From Deltaproteobacteria bacterium (lineage in GTDB: Bacteria; Desulfobacterota; Desulfuromonadia; Geobacterales; Pseudopelobacteraceae), in assembly GCA_016182975.1 (NCBI GenBank), contig JACPFJ010000006.1:124001-188000 (forward strand): a stretch of 64,000 bases of DNA, in the 5' to 3' direction. The position numbers were made by a program, and so were the translations under genes. Positions 1 to 10,331 of this stretch are shown piece after piece; the stretch's first letter is position 1, and every line of letters begins with the position of its first letter. The notes under the pieces are model-generated. The model saw only the letters and a program-made list of their open reading frames with translations. It was not told the DNA's origin and searched no databases.

Positions 1-3000
1 TGTACCCCTTGCGGCGGCAGAGGCACGGAAGTAACGGCATCTGCTTTGCCGCTGCCGCCGGATTGCCGGCCGAGGAAACGCAGGCGTGTCTCGGCAATAC
101 GGGCGGCGTGGCCCCAGGTGAAACGCTCCCGGATAAAGTGACAGGCCGCCGTGCCCCGTCTTCCAACCTCATCAGGGTAGTCAAAAACTTGACGCAGCAG
201 AGAGGAGAGTGCGTCACAATCCGGCTCCGCCAGCCACGGAAACCCAACGGTCTCCAGGTTGCCGACCTGTCTGGTTGCCAGCGGCATCACCACAGCCGGT
301 ATCAGCCAGGCGATCTCCGGAGGGCAGAAATCGAGCGCCGCGCCATACCCGGTTACAACAGGTGCAAGACCGCACGCCATAGCTTCTGCAATCGGCAGGC
401 CAAAACCTTCCCCCCGGTACGGATGAACCAGGCAGTGACAGGCGGTATACAGTGCCGCCATGCGGTCGGTGTCAAGCATGTCTTCCAGATACAGAACCTC
501 GGGATGCGCCGCTACCCGCTGAAAGGAGGCAATCATCTCTCCGGCGGTCTGCCCCTGATAGATGCTGTTACCCCCCATATCCTTAATCACCAGGCAGACA
601 TCATCATCTGCGCTAAATGCCGCGGAATAGGCCGCCAGCAGCAGGTCAATCCCTTTGCGGTGGATCGTTCCCCCCACAAACAGGAAACGGAATTGCTTGT
701 TCGTTGCCAGCGTAAGAGGCGGGACTTCCGGATGGAAGCGGCCTGTTGCCACACCGTTGGGGACCACCTGTACCTTGCCCGCATCCACTCCACTTTGCAG
801 GTAGCAGTCACGCACAAAGGTACTCGGCACCCACAGCTCGTCAACGTTCTCATTGATCTGAGCAACCCAGGACGTGGGAATACTGCCGAATTCCCAGGGC
901 TGAATAACCACCAGCTTTCCCTGTGGCAACGGGCTGAAATCGGGCGGCCATTGGTGGCGGACCGTCACGTCGGCGTGCGCAAGCGGCCGGTGGCGGCACG
1001 CTTCAAGCCTGCTGAAGCGGGGATCGATTGAAGGGGGGAACTCGTCCGGCTGGCTGGGAGAGAACGATATATCAAAACCGCGCTCCAGAAGCTGCAGGCA
1101 GAGCTCGCGGTTGACGAGCGCCAGGGAGTGATGGACAAACAGGCCGCCGTGCCAGGAGATTCGCAGGGTTTGCGGAGATATGGCCGTCACGGCAGAACGC
1201 TTTGCCGCGATGAGGGAAATCCGGCCGGCATCGAGCTGCGTGCCGGACATCATCTCGCGGTAGAGCATTACCAACTGCTCCATATAGCGTTCAAAGGTAT
1301 GGGTCGGTGCAGTCAGATTGTGCCGCATGGCGGCAAGCAGTTCCGGTTTATTGACGAACGTCTTCAGATGGCCGATAAGCGCTTCAAGATCGCAGGGGGG
1401 GTATAGAACACCGTCAGTCCCCTCTGTTATGAATTCCGGGATGCCGCCGATATTGGCGGCAACTACAGGGACCCCCATGGCAAAAAGTTCCGACAGTACC
1501 AGTGTTGGTGCACTCTCTTCCACAAGCGAGGGAATAACCGCCAGATCGATCTGCTGCGCCAGATGCGGGAGTTCCTCATGAGAATAGGCACCATGAAAGG
1601 TGACGATCCCCTTTCTGTCTGCGGTACGGAGATCCTGTTCATAATCGCTGACGCCAAAGCCGTACAGGTGCACCTGAAGCTGGTCCGGGGCAAATGCCTG
1701 GGCTGCGGCCACCAGCATCTGGACCCCCTTGATAGGTATCAGACCGCCGATATAGCCGACCTGAAGCGGCAGTCGCATCGAACGCTCGCGAGCTGTTGCC
1801 ACTACCGGATTCTGCCAAAGCGCATCGGCTGCCGGTGATATCTGATGAATAACGGCAATACGCTTGGGATCGCCACCGTAGCGGATCAGCAGTTCTCTCT
1901 GGCGTTGCGAGACGGCAAGGGTTATCCCGACCCATTGGTTCATCAGGCGCTGCGTTGTCTCGATACGCTTGCGATACCATCCTTCCGACTTCGGATTGCG
2001 GCGGACCGCATCCGATTCCGTCATCGGATCGACCGAATCCCAGGAGATGAGGCCGTTTTTCAGCAGGTACAATTCCGGGTCGATCAGGTGATAATTGTGC
2101 GGGGTGAAGCAAGTCGGGATATTCCGGCTGTGTGTTTCTTCAGCCAGTGAAAAGGACAGGCCGTGAAAGTTGTGGAAGTGGACGATGCCCGGTTTAACCT
2201 GATCCAGCACTCGGCAGAACGCCCTTCTCACGTCCGGATTATCGATCTCCCTTTGCGGGTGGTCGGGGTCGGTAAAGATGGCAGGGCGGTTGATTATACC
2301 GAATAGGCGGATACCCTCTTCCTCGTGAACGCGGAGAGCACACGCCGGTTGTGAAGGGTCACTTTCCAGCGAGGCATAGACGACGGCGACCCGATACCCG
2401 CGTCGCGCCAGCTCCCGGGCAACGGCCCGAGGAAAGGTGGTGCCGCCGCCGGTCTCACGCCAGCCGTACATTACAAACAGGACCGTTTTGTTTCCACATG
2501 CATCGACATCAGGCCCTTTGATTCCGGTCTCCTGCTTCCCGGCATCTAGAACATAATCCGTCAGCCAGCCCGGTCTGAGCGGGCGGGAAACAGCATCTAT
2601 AAAAACGTGATGCCTGGCATTCGGTTCACAACTCATTGCGTGTGACTTTGCCATTTCAATTTCAGTCGTATCCAAAGGCTCCAGGTTGGTGATTAATCCT
2701 ATACGCTTGGCAGCCTGCAAAAACTTGCTACATGTGCCGTCACACCCCCCCATTGCGACTACCGTGATTACATGGGGGTATTCGGTGCACCTTATCAACG
2801 CCTCCAGATTCTCCTGCAAGGCAAGCAGATTGCCCTTTGCAATCATGCAGATATTAACGTAAGAGAGCTCATCCACCGCACCCAGGTATTGGAAGTTAGT
2901 CGAATAGTTGCGGGTGGGCGGCGGAAAGCTGGCGGCATACATCTGCTGAATCTTGAGCGTCTCACGCCGGCTCAGACCGGTATCGCTATTGGCAAAACCC

Positions 3001-4457
3001 TGGGGGTTTTCGTAATACAGACCCAAAAATTGCGGGATATGCTTTATTCTGTAGCTCTGGGCAATCCGGCACCAGAACTCGTAATCACCCGCTGAAATGA
3101 ACTCTTCGCTGAAATAACCGATTTCATCATGAAGGCTCCTGCGCCAGAGCGGCTGCGGCCCCATATGACAACCGGACAACATGATCTCCGGCTCAAACTC
3201 AGGCCTGAGGTGATACCCGCAACGAAGATGCCGGTCAAAGCTCTGATTGGGAAAGTTCGTTACAAAAACATCACCGTACACCAGGGCAACCTCAGATTCC
3301 GCATCCAAACAGGCGGCCATCACTTCAAGGGCGTCATAGCGGTGGCGGTCATCGGAATTGGCGTTGGTAATATAACGGCCGGATGCGGCACGAATGCCAC
3401 GGTTCCAGGCCTGGTAGATGCTCTCCCGTTCTGAGGTGCGGATGTAGCGAATGTTCAGATACCTGGCTTGAAAATCTCTGACGATATCACCCTCTTTTTG
3501 AGAGGAGGCGCTGTCGACTACGACAATCTCGAGTTTGCCCTGAGTGAACAGGGTCTGGTTGAGAAGGTCTTCCAGGCATCCTCGCATGAAGAGTTCAGAA
3601 TTGAAAGTAGAGACGATCGCAGATACTGCGGGGGCGTGAGGGACTGGGGTGTCTGTACGGGGCCTTCTTTCCGACCACTCTTTCAAGGATACCCAATCGG
3701 TGATGGACTCCAGATAATCGGTTACAAAATCCGCAAACTGAGGATTTTTGCCGAGATTGATCATATCAGTCCGGCGTCCTTCGTACCCCGGCGCACTGCA
3801 GATGGGATGCTGACTGCGCTCCATGTACTGCATGAAGAGTTGCGCGCACCTGTCCCATACCTGGTGCTGATCCCAGCGGGTCCCATGTATCACGTGTTTT
3901 GCTATGTTTTCCCGGATCTGCCGTGGCTGAATGCCGGCCCCCATTGCCGCCAGAGGGAACCAGACATCCCACCACGGCGCGCCCAGGCAGAAACCGGCGC
4001 CCAAAAACTCCGGAATCGAGGAGCGTTCGAAAAAGAAATAATCCCTTCCTTTGAAAAACTGCTCCCTGGCCTCATCTTCCAGGTTATCGACGTCGGACCT
4101 CGATCCGAACAGGAAAGATTTGGGGGGTTGTGCGCACATGTATGCCGCAAGCGGGATACCTGGTGTGAAATGTATGTCGGCGTTGACGATGCCGCATAGC
4201 CTGGCGTCGGTTGCGTAAAGAGCGGATAGCAGATCGTCTATGAAAACCAGAGGCTTCTGGAAGAGGGCTTTACCGGTGCGAGAGGTCTCCAAAAACCTAA
4301 CTTTGGGAAATGAATCTGCCAACTGAGATATTTCTTCGCGGGTATTGATTGAAATGACGTCAAGCCCTGCGTCGAACCACGTGTCGACAGACAGCCGGTG
4401 GACCTCGATATCCATGGGGGGTATGCTGGTAGCGACAATAATTTTTTCCTGCGTCAT
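1..4457 (-). CDS. Giant multi-domain glycosyltransferase (GT2 + two GT4 modules), 3' end beyond the window
   Basis: The frame opens at ATG 4457 and stays open to base 1, so at least 1485 residues are present and the stop lies outside; this is why the ORF track does not list it. I confirmed the same frame at four distant points. Approximate modules: 1-265, a domain starting TQEKIIVATSIPP that also occurs in the next gene; 275-520, GT2 with SAIVSTFNSE and a NANSDD acidic motif; 530-640, a second GT2-like half; 655-1050, GT4 with GGGTTFPRAV and SLVEESAPTLVLSELFAMG; 1095 to the end, a second GT4 with GEGFGLPIAEAMACG. GT4 EX7E-type motifs are visible in both GT4 modules. It probably adds several sugars of one surface glycan in the cytoplasm. 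It is the last gene seen in the glycan operon, 29 bases after its neighbour. Acceptor and sugars cannot be told from sequence. Confidence 0.85.
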   Translation of the reverse strand, partial: MTQEKIIVATSIPPMDIEVHRLSVDTWFDAGLDVISINTREEISQLADSFPKVRFLETSRTGKALFQKPLVFIDDLLSALYATDARLCGIVNADIHFTPGIPLAAYMCAQPPKSFLFGSRSDVDNLEDEAREQFFKGRDYFFFERSSIPEFLGAGFCLGAPWWDVWFPLAAMGAGIQPRQIRENIAKHVIHGTRWDQHQVWDRCAQLFMQYMERSQHPICSAPGYEGRRTDMINLGKNPQFADFVTDYLESITDWVSLKEWSERRPRTDTPVPHAPAVSAIVSTFNSELFMRGCLEDLLNQTLFTQGKLEIVVVDSASSQKEGDIVRDFQARYLNIRYIRTSERESIYQAWNRGIRAASGRYITNANSDDRHRYDALEVMAACLDAESEVALVYGDVFVTNFPNQSFDRHLRCGYHLRPEFEPEIMLSGCHMGPQPLWRRSLHDEIGYFSEEFISAGDYEFWCRIAQSYRIKHIPQFLGLYYENPQGFANSDTGLSRRETLKIQQMYAASFPPPTRNYSTNFQYLGAVDELSYVNICMIAKGNLLALQENLEALIRCTEYPHVITVVAMGGCDGTCSKFLQAAKRIGLITNLEPLDTTEIEMAKSHAMSCEPNARHHVFIDAVSRPLRPGWLTDYVLDAGKQETGIKGPDVDACGNKTVLFVMYGWRETGGGTTFPRAVARELARRGYRVAVVYASLESDPSQPACALRVHEEEGIRLFGIINRPAIFTDPDHPQREIDNPDVRRAFCRVLDQVKPGIVHFHNFHGLSFSLAEETHSRNIPTCFTPHNYHLIDPELYLLKNGLISWDSVDPMTESDAVRRNPKSEGWYRKRIETTQRLMNQWVGITLAVSQRQRELLIRYGGDPKRIAVIHQISPAADALWQNPVVATARERSMRLPLQVGYIGGLIPIKGVQMLVAAAQAFAPDQLQVHLYGFGVSDYEQDLRTADRKGIVTFHGAYSHEELPHLAQQIDLAVIPSLVEESAPTLVLSELFAMGVPVVAANIGGIPEFITEGTDGVLYPPCDLEALIGHLKTFVNKPELLAAMRHNLTAPTHTFERYMEQLVMLYREMMSGTQLDAGRISLIAAKRSAVTAISPQTLRISWHGGLFVHHSLALVNRELCLQLLERGFDISFSPSQPDEFPPSIDPRFSRLEACRHRPLAHADVTVRHQWPPDFSPLPQGKLVVIQPWEFGSIPTSWVAQINENVDELWVPSTFVRDCYLQSGVDAGKVQVVPNGVATGRFHPEVPPLTLATNKQFRFLFVGGTIHRKGIDLLLAAYSAAFSADDDVCLVIKDMGGNSIYQGQTAGEMIASFQRVAAHPEVLYLEDMLDTDRMAALYTACHCLVHPYRGEGFGLPIAEAMACGLAPVVTGYGAALDFCPPEIAWLIPAVVMPLATRQVGNLETVGFPWLAEPDCDALSSLLRQVFDYPDEVGRRGTAACHFIRERFTWGHAARIAETRLRFLGRQSGGSGKADAVTSVPLPPQGV

Positions 4458-4486
4458 AGCGGCACTACCCTTGCAATTCTCGAAAT

Positions 4487-7400
4487 TCAAAATTCTTTGG
4501 CGTCTATCAATCCTTGAAGAGCCGCGCTTCCCCGAACATATTTCTTGGAAGCGTGCTTGGTGGCGCCATCAAGGATCCAGTGATAGTTGTCGGTGTCGTA
4601 CTGTCCATGGGTGGCAGACAATCCCAATTTTCTGGCGTCATTTCGCAGCCGGTCCGTGTCTTCATCGTTGTCGTTCCATTCGAAAAGAATAGCCCGCAGC
4701 GAAATTTTGGGAAGCTCCGAGCGATACTCCTCTCTCAGCCTGATCAGCATTCTGATGTTTGCGAGTAGCTTTTCGTAATCAGCTCCATGGGTGGAGTATT
4801 TCAGCATGTTCTCGGTCCCCGGACCACCATGGGCAGAGATGATGATTCTGTTGACCCTGTTTTCGATTATCGCTCTCGAAATAGACTCATTCAGCAACAT
4901 GCCGTTCGTGGCCAGCTCCAGAATCAGATCATCGGATTCTGCGCGGCATTTCTGGATAAAATCGCTGAATCCCTTGTGAAGCAGCGGCTCACCGTAATTG
5001 TACAGGTTCAGCTTGCGAACCTTTTTCAGCATACTCCTGATATTTTTGAACGTCACCTCAAGATCCAGATCTGCTGAGCGCAGCTCCCGGATGATCTTTG
5101 AGTTACAGGAAACGCAGGAATAGTTGCAATTGGCGGTTATCTCCAACTGGATCTCATTGGGCGCCGCATCCGTCAATCGCAACCATTCCTCTTTTTTGCC
5201 GGGTTCATTGATCAATGATGATCTGTTTTCGCATCCGAAGCAGGGTATGCATCCCATGTTCTCATAGAAATCGCCACACATGACGCGGGGGACATCTTCG
5301 GCCCAGATAGCGGCAAGGTCTTTTTCATATATCGAGGCGAAGCCGTTTTTGCCCAAGGGGTCGAAACAACAGGTAGTGACGCTTCCATCGGACAGAATGT
5401 TTAACATCATCTGGGGGAAGTAAAAAAGACAGTAAGGGTTGTAACGGGGAAGAGCCAGCCGGATGAATCTACCCACCGGAGCGGAAATCATCTCACGGAC
5501 AAGCTTGCCAGTTTCGCAATCGGCGAACAATGGCCCAGATAACCTCAATAGGAATTGGACTGGATCCTTTGCAGCCGAATCCAGCCTTTGCAGATCCTCT
5601 TTTGAAACCCCTTCCCCAGAATTTTCCATATACGTTTTGGCCGCAAATTTCAGCTCGGACTCAAGGTTGCAGAGGAAGTTGCTTCCCTCCTGATGTACAT
5701 TCACCATCGAATGTAACTTCGCATATCCCCCCAGCAATTCAAAAAAGGTCCCGAAGTTTTCGGCAAAGGCAAATGGCTGAAGCAAACGAACCAGTTCCAG
5801 AGCACGGGCTGGATTCTGCGAGAGCCGTGCGAAGCGATTCAAAAGCTCGACGCACTGCATCTCCAGCAGGTTTTCGTGGCGGTTGCTCGTCGTGCCGGGG
5901 GTGGCAAAATTGTCGGTTACCCAGAAGGTGGAGTAATCATGCAGGATGGCTGCAACGACAAGCCAGAAATCCCAGGTTGTATCGCCGAATCGGGCATCGC
6001 TGGGGGGTACAACAGCGATGGCTGCTTTGCTGAAAAAGAGGTACTTGCAGAGTCCCCCTGGGGAGACATTTTCGCTCTCAGCGGCAGTACCTGGCGCATC
6101 GAATGACCCAAAGGCAATGCTTCCTCTGGATGCGGCCAGAATGGTCAGGAACAGTTCATTATCGTTGTTGAGGCTGGTGCCGGACGGGATAATCCCGCAG
6201 AGCTCCGATTCCGATTTCGCCAGGGCTTGCAGAAGATCGTCCAGATAACACCCATTCTGCGCATACTGGCTCTGGACAGCTTCGACAAACGAAACCTCTG
6301 GAAAATCATGTCGAAGGACGGCTATTTCTTCGGGCTGATTTACCGAGATGATTTTGATTCCAAGATCCATCCAGGTTGCCAGGGCGGATTTCTGCCCTGC
6401 AATGTTGTCAGTGGTAATGTGTGTGGCAACAGTGACCCGAGGGGCTGATACCGCTGCTTGCGGTTGATTCTCGCGATCAGGGAGGACAGCAGGGATTTCA
6501 TTCAGCTGTTTTTGCCAAAGGACATTATAGGATAACGGTTGCCCAAAATCCCGGTAGCTTTGTTTGGTAATGTTTATCCAACTCCGATTATAGGTTTCTT
6601 CAGGCATATAGTACAGGAAAGGGTCCTGTCGCATCTGCTCGAAGGGCGTAAAACGGTTGATCGTCTCATAGCGGCGAAACAGGTATGGCAATAGCTGATT
6701 AGTCCAGGTGTTTTCTTTGGCGACCACATCGAAACAGTGCAGCGAAAAGGCCTCCGGCTTCATAACCCGGTCGATGTCATCGCAAATGTTGCGGAAGTTA
6801 TCCTCAGATTCTTCGACATGTTCAAGCGCTGAAATGCTGAAGATGAAATCAAAATACTGGCTGGACAGCTCGGCGGAGGACTCACCCATGTACGCCCGCA
6901 CCAAGCGATAGCCATCGGGATGAAGTTCAGTAGGACCGTTCCCGAGTCCCTCCAGCTTGTCGATGTTCCAGCATTCATAATCAGAAGCGATAGCCTTCAA
7001 GACACGCGATTGGCCACCGCCGATCTCCAAAATTCTTGAACCTCTTGGGATGTTGTCGGTGATAAATGTGTAGCAGATCAGATCCTGATACATCTTCAAA
7101 TCGCAGTAATCCATGTCGATGCTCGAACCGAACAGCCTTTTTGCGGAACGGTCAAACCAACTGAAATGGGGGCGTCTCGAATAAGAGAAATAACTGAAAA
7201 CTTCCGGCGTAAGCTCCGGACCAGTCGCGGCTATGATTGTATCCATGCTGATGGTAGGCGGCCGTTGGCTGGGCGCCTCTTGCATAACGGGATAATCCCC
7301 TGCAATGATGCCAAGGACTTCCTGTTCGTACCGTTCCTTGAGAAGATTCGTTTTCTGCGCGGAGTGGTACCGGAATCCCCCCAGAAGCGCATCTACGCCA

Positions 7401-9271
7401 ACTAAACGCGCATAGCCGAAAAAACGGCGCCAAAGCTCGAAATCAGCAGCCAGGCGCCAGGAGGTGTCAAGCATTCCACCGGCTTTGTCCCACAGCGACC
7501 TGCGCCAAAAGGTCGATTCCTGCTGAATATAAAAGTCATTCTTGTCATGGTATAGGATCCGTTCCAGGGACCATTCGGGAACATGATCAAATACGATGGA
7601 GACATTGCCTTCCGCATCCCAGGCAGTAGGGCGCCCTGTTATCCACTCAACCTGCGGCATGGCCCTGAACGCCATTTCCGCCAGATGGAGAGCGCCGGGA
7701 TGGTATTTATCATCGGAATTGAGCCAGGCCATGATTTCGCCAGTTGAACGTCGAAAGCCTTCGTTTATGGCATGGTACTGCCCGCCATCGGGCTTGCTCT
7801 GCCAATATGTCAGATACTTTTCGTACTTTTTGATGATTTCGACCGAGCCATCCGTGCTGCCGCCATCCATTATGATGTATTCAAGGTTGGGATAGTTCTG
7901 AGAAAGGATCGAGTCGATGCATTCCTCAAGGTATTCGGCTTGGTTAAAAGATGGGGTGACTATAGATATTTTAGGGGCTGTTTTTTTTATGAAAACACCG
8001 GGCATCTGGTTCTCAGCCTTTGCAGTTATAGAGTCGTAGAGTTTTTTGTAATTATTTGCCTGAGTTTCAAGGGCAAAATACCTTTCAGACTTGGCACGGC
8101 AAGAATGTCTAATTTCTGCGGGAGCATAGTTAACGCACCATTCGATGGCGTCTGCCAAGCCAGCAACATTTTTTGCAGGAGCCAGATACCCGGTTATTCC
8201 ATGATTTACCATATCAGGGACGCCACCGATATTAAAGGCCGCCACAGGCGTACCACAAGCAAGGGCCTCAACCACTGTATTGGGCAGATTATCTTCAAGA
8301 GAAGGGAGCACAAAAACGTCAGCAGCGTTATAGAGCAAAGCCATCTGCTCTTCATCACTTATATGGCCAAAAGATAGCACCGGGTAGGCGCAGGCATCTT
8401 GTCTGTTGCTATCATAACTGCCGACAACAGCCAGTGTCAGATCTTTGCCACGCCCCGATTCAAACAATTGTGCCAGTGCGTCAAGCAGATAGCTGAAACC
8501 CTTCCTTTTGGTTGCGGTAGAATCGGCACAAAAAAGTACTATCTGTGCATCGGAGGGGATATTCAGCGCGGAGCGGATACTCTGTCTATCAAGAGGCTTG
8601 AAGGTGTTCAGCGGGAAACCGTATGGAATGATTTTGTGGCTAAAACGCCCGAGTAATGAGCTTTTCTCAGAACACATACCGAGCCATCTACTCGGCGTAA
8701 CAACAGTGATGTCCAAGGCTCGATAGCCCTGTTGTTTTAGCGTCCAACCAGAGAATGAAAGGTCTTTTGGGTCATCGGATGCGAGTTGTGGGCAGGCCCC
8801 GCAACTATCGTGATACCTGATACACTCTCCTGCATAATGGCACCCACCGGTAAAGGGATTCATGTCATGGAGAGTCCAGACAATTTTTTTATTTAACAAA
8901 CTACTAGGCATTAGAGATGCGTTGAAAAAACCTGCGACCCAATGCAAGTTTATAATATCCGCAGAGTGAATGATTTCCTGTAACGGTCCCAGAGATATTG
9001 CGGCGTAAAATTCACTAAATAGTTCATTGTCCGCAGACCTCAAAGGATAATTCGCGAGACTTCTCTCCCAGATATTTGTCAGCAGACCCCACCATTTCGC
9101 CGGAGAATTTGAAACTTCAGACGGAAGTGCGTACACACTGTCATCGGAGGTCTTCTTACACATGACAACCATGGACGAATCAACGCCTATTTCCTGCAAC
9201 CCTTTATGTAGACGATAGGCAGCCTTGCCGGCACCACTGAAGTCCATACTGCAAAGATGGACAATTCTCAT
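4487..9271 (-). CDS. Five-module protein: GT4 - GT2 - methyltransferase - shared domain - radical SAM
   Basis: 1594 residues from ATG 9271 (the ORF track start 13 codons upstream lies inside galE; ATG 9271 overlaps the galE stop as ATGA). Approximate modules: 1-420, GT4 (GAGKAAYRLHKGL; VVEALACGTPVAAF); 432-660, GT2 (SIVTPSFNQAEYLEE; WLNSDD); 744-930, class I SAM methyltransferase (ILEIGGGQSRVL); about 947-1080, a domain resembling the N-terminus of the downstream giant protein; 1272-1330, a Cys cluster (TTCCFD, CIPCFGC) resembling a SPASM-type auxiliary site; 1375-1594, radical SAM with CNYSCVSC (CX3CX2C). Such a chain of glycosyl transfer, methylation and radical chemistry suggests one polypeptide building or capping a modified glycan. 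Domain calls for the GT and SAM parts are firm; the fused function is inference. Confidence 0.85.
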   Translation of the reverse strand: MRIVHLCSMDFSGAGKAAYRLHKGLQEIGVDSSMVVMCKKTSDDSVYALPSEVSNSPAKWWGLLTNIWERSLANYPLRSADNELFSEFYAAISLGPLQEIIHSADIINLHWVAGFFNASLMPSSLLNKKIVWTLHDMNPFTGGCHYAGECIRYHDSCGACPQLASDDPKDLSFSGWTLKQQGYRALDITVVTPSRWLGMCSEKSSLLGRFSHKIIPYGFPLNTFKPLDRQSIRSALNIPSDAQIVLFCADSTATKRKGFSYLLDALAQLFESGRGKDLTLAVVGSYDSNRQDACAYPVLSFGHISDEEQMALLYNAADVFVLPSLEDNLPNTVVEALACGTPVAAFNIGGVPDMVNHGITGYLAPAKNVAGLADAIEWCVNYAPAEIRHSCRAKSERYFALETQANNYKKLYDSITAKAENQMPGVFIKKTAPKISIVTPSFNQAEYLEECIDSILSQNYPNLEYIIMDGGSTDGSVEIIKKYEKYLTYWQSKPDGGQYHAINEGFRRSTGEIMAWLNSDDKYHPGALHLAEMAFRAMPQVEWITGRPTAWDAEGNVSIVFDHVPEWSLERILYHDKNDFYIQQESTFWRRSLWDKAGGMLDTSWRLAADFELWRRFFGYARLVGVDALLGGFRYHSAQKTNLLKERYEQEVLGIIAGDYPVMQEAPSQRPPTISMDTIIAATGPELTPEVFSYFSYSRRPHFSWFDRSAKRLFGSSIDMDYCDLKMYQDLICYTFITDNIPRGSRILEIGGGQSRVLKAIASDYECWNIDKLEGLGNGPTELHPDGYRLVRAYMGESSAELSSQYFDFIFSISALEHVEESEDNFRNICDDIDRVMKPEAFSLHCFDVVAKENTWTNQLLPYLFRRYETINRFTPFEQMRQDPFLYYMPEETYNRSWINITKQSYRDFGQPLSYNVLWQKQLNEIPAVLPDRENQPQAAVSAPRVTVATHITTDNIAGQKSALATWMDLGIKIISVNQPEEIAVLRHDFPEVSFVEAVQSQYAQNGCYLDDLLQALAKSESELCGIIPSGTSLNNDNELFLTILAASRGSIAFGSFDAPGTAAESENVSPGGLCKYLFFSKAAIAVVPPSDARFGDTTWDFWLVVAAILHDYSTFWVTDNFATPGTTSNRHENLLEMQCVELLNRFARLSQNPARALELVRLLQPFAFAENFGTFFELLGGYAKLHSMVNVHQEGSNFLCNLESELKFAAKTYMENSGEGVSKEDLQRLDSAAKDPVQFLLRLSGPLFADCETGKLVREMISAPVGRFIRLALPRYNPYCLFYFPQMMLNILSDGSVTTCCFDPLGKNGFASIYEKDLAAIWAEDVPRVMCGDFYENMGCIPCFGCENRSSLINEPGKKEEWLRLTDAAPNEIQLEITANCNYSCVSCNSKIIRELRSADLDLEVTFKNIRSMLKKVRKLNLYNYGEPLLHKGFSDFIQKCRAESDDLILELATNGMLLNESISRAIIENRVNRIIISAHGGPGTENMLKYSTHGADYEKLLANIRMLIRLREEYRSELPKISLRAILFEWNDNDEDTDRLRNDARKLGLSATHGQYDTDNYHWILDGATKHASKKYVRGSAALQGLIDAKEF

Positions 9272-10257
9272 GCTAATAATCCCTCTGTTCGCTGCAGCTT
9301 GGAATGCCAATTCCAGGCAGTTGTAATAATATCTTCAAGTGAATCATGAACGGGCCTCCAACCAAGAATCTGTTTCGCCATGCTGGAGCTGCCCACCAGT
9401 ACGGGAGGGTCTCCAAGCCGGCGCAATACGGCCTGAATTGGCACGATTTTTCCGGTTACCTTCTCAACCATTTTCACCACATCATGTACAGAGAAACCTT
9501 GCCCATTTCCAAGGTTCAGGTTAATGCTCTCGCCACCTGACTTCAAATATTCCAAGGCCAGAACATGGGCGTCCGCCAAATCGCTTACATGAATATAATC
9601 CCGGATACATGTACCGTCCGGAGTGTCGTAGTCAGTTCCAAATATGTTCAATATTTTTCGTTTCCCAACAGCCGCATCCAGAGCAAGTGGTATAAGATGC
9701 GTCTCCGGGTTGTGCCATTCACCGATTTCTCCTGCCGGATCAGCCCCGGCCGCATTAAAATATCTCAGAGCAACATACTTCATCTGATAGGCATGGCAAA
9801 AATCGCGAAGCATGGTTTCCACCATCAACTTGCTGCGGCCATAAGGGTTAATTGGGAGTTGTGGATGATCCTCAGAGATCGGAATAGTTTGGGGAATCCC
9901 GTATGTAGCGCACGTTGAGGAGAAGATCATCTTATCCACCCCGGCTTCACGCATCGCTTCCAAGAGATTGAGGGTATTGGCCACATTGTTGCGATAGTAT
10001 TTTGCCGGATCATTAACGGATTCTCCAACATAGGCGAACCCGGCAAAATGCATAACAGCTTGAATAGGGTAGGTAGTGAATACATTTCGAAGAAACGTTT
10101 TGTCGGACAAATCCCCTTCAATAAAGGCACTCCATTTAGCTAGCTCTCGGTGTCCACACGACAAATTATCAAGTACAAGAGGACTATATCCACCACGTGC
10201 AAGTTCTTTTGCCGCGTGAGATCCAATATATCCAGCTCCGCCAGTAACAAATATCAT
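9268..10257 (-). CDS. galE: UDP-glucose 4-epimerase
   Basis: 329 residues, the usual length for GalE. It interconverts UDP-glucose and UDP-galactose (or the N-acetyl forms) with bound NAD. The N-terminus has the Rossmann motif GGAGYIGSH. Further on, SSTCATYG contains the catalytic Ser/Thr and NPYGRSKLMVE the YxxxK pair, and RYFNAAGADP is the typical GalE segment. The stop overlaps the start of the GT4-GT2-radical SAM gene, so the two are translationally coupled and the epimerase probably supplies the galactose-type donor used by the downstream transferases. Substrate preference (UDP-Gal versus UDP-GalNAc) cannot be decided. Confidence 0.95.
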   Translation of the reverse strand: MIFVTGGAGYIGSHAAKELARGGYSPLVLDNLSCGHRELAKWSAFIEGDLSDKTFLRNVFTTYPIQAVMHFAGFAYVGESVNDPAKYYRNNVANTLNLLEAMREAGVDKMIFSSTCATYGIPQTIPISEDHPQLPINPYGRSKLMVETMLRDFCHAYQMKYVALRYFNAAGADPAGEIGEWHNPETHLIPLALDAAVGKRKILNIFGTDYDTPDGTCIRDYIHVSDLADAHVLALEYLKSGGESINLNLGNGQGFSVHDVVKMVEKVTGKIVPIQAVLRRLGDPPVLVGSSSMAKQILGWRPVHDSLEDIITTAWNWHSKLQRTEGLLA

Positions 10258-10331
10258 TTACAAATCCTGTACATAACTTTTCAGTGCTCACTAACAATCT
10301 GAGGATTATTCTGCTTGTACGAGTCGTTCAC

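Noticed and set aside
9-1031. 340-residue plus-strand ORF at the left edge
   Set aside because: The minus strand reads an uninterrupted GT4 module here, with clear motifs; the plus ORF has none.
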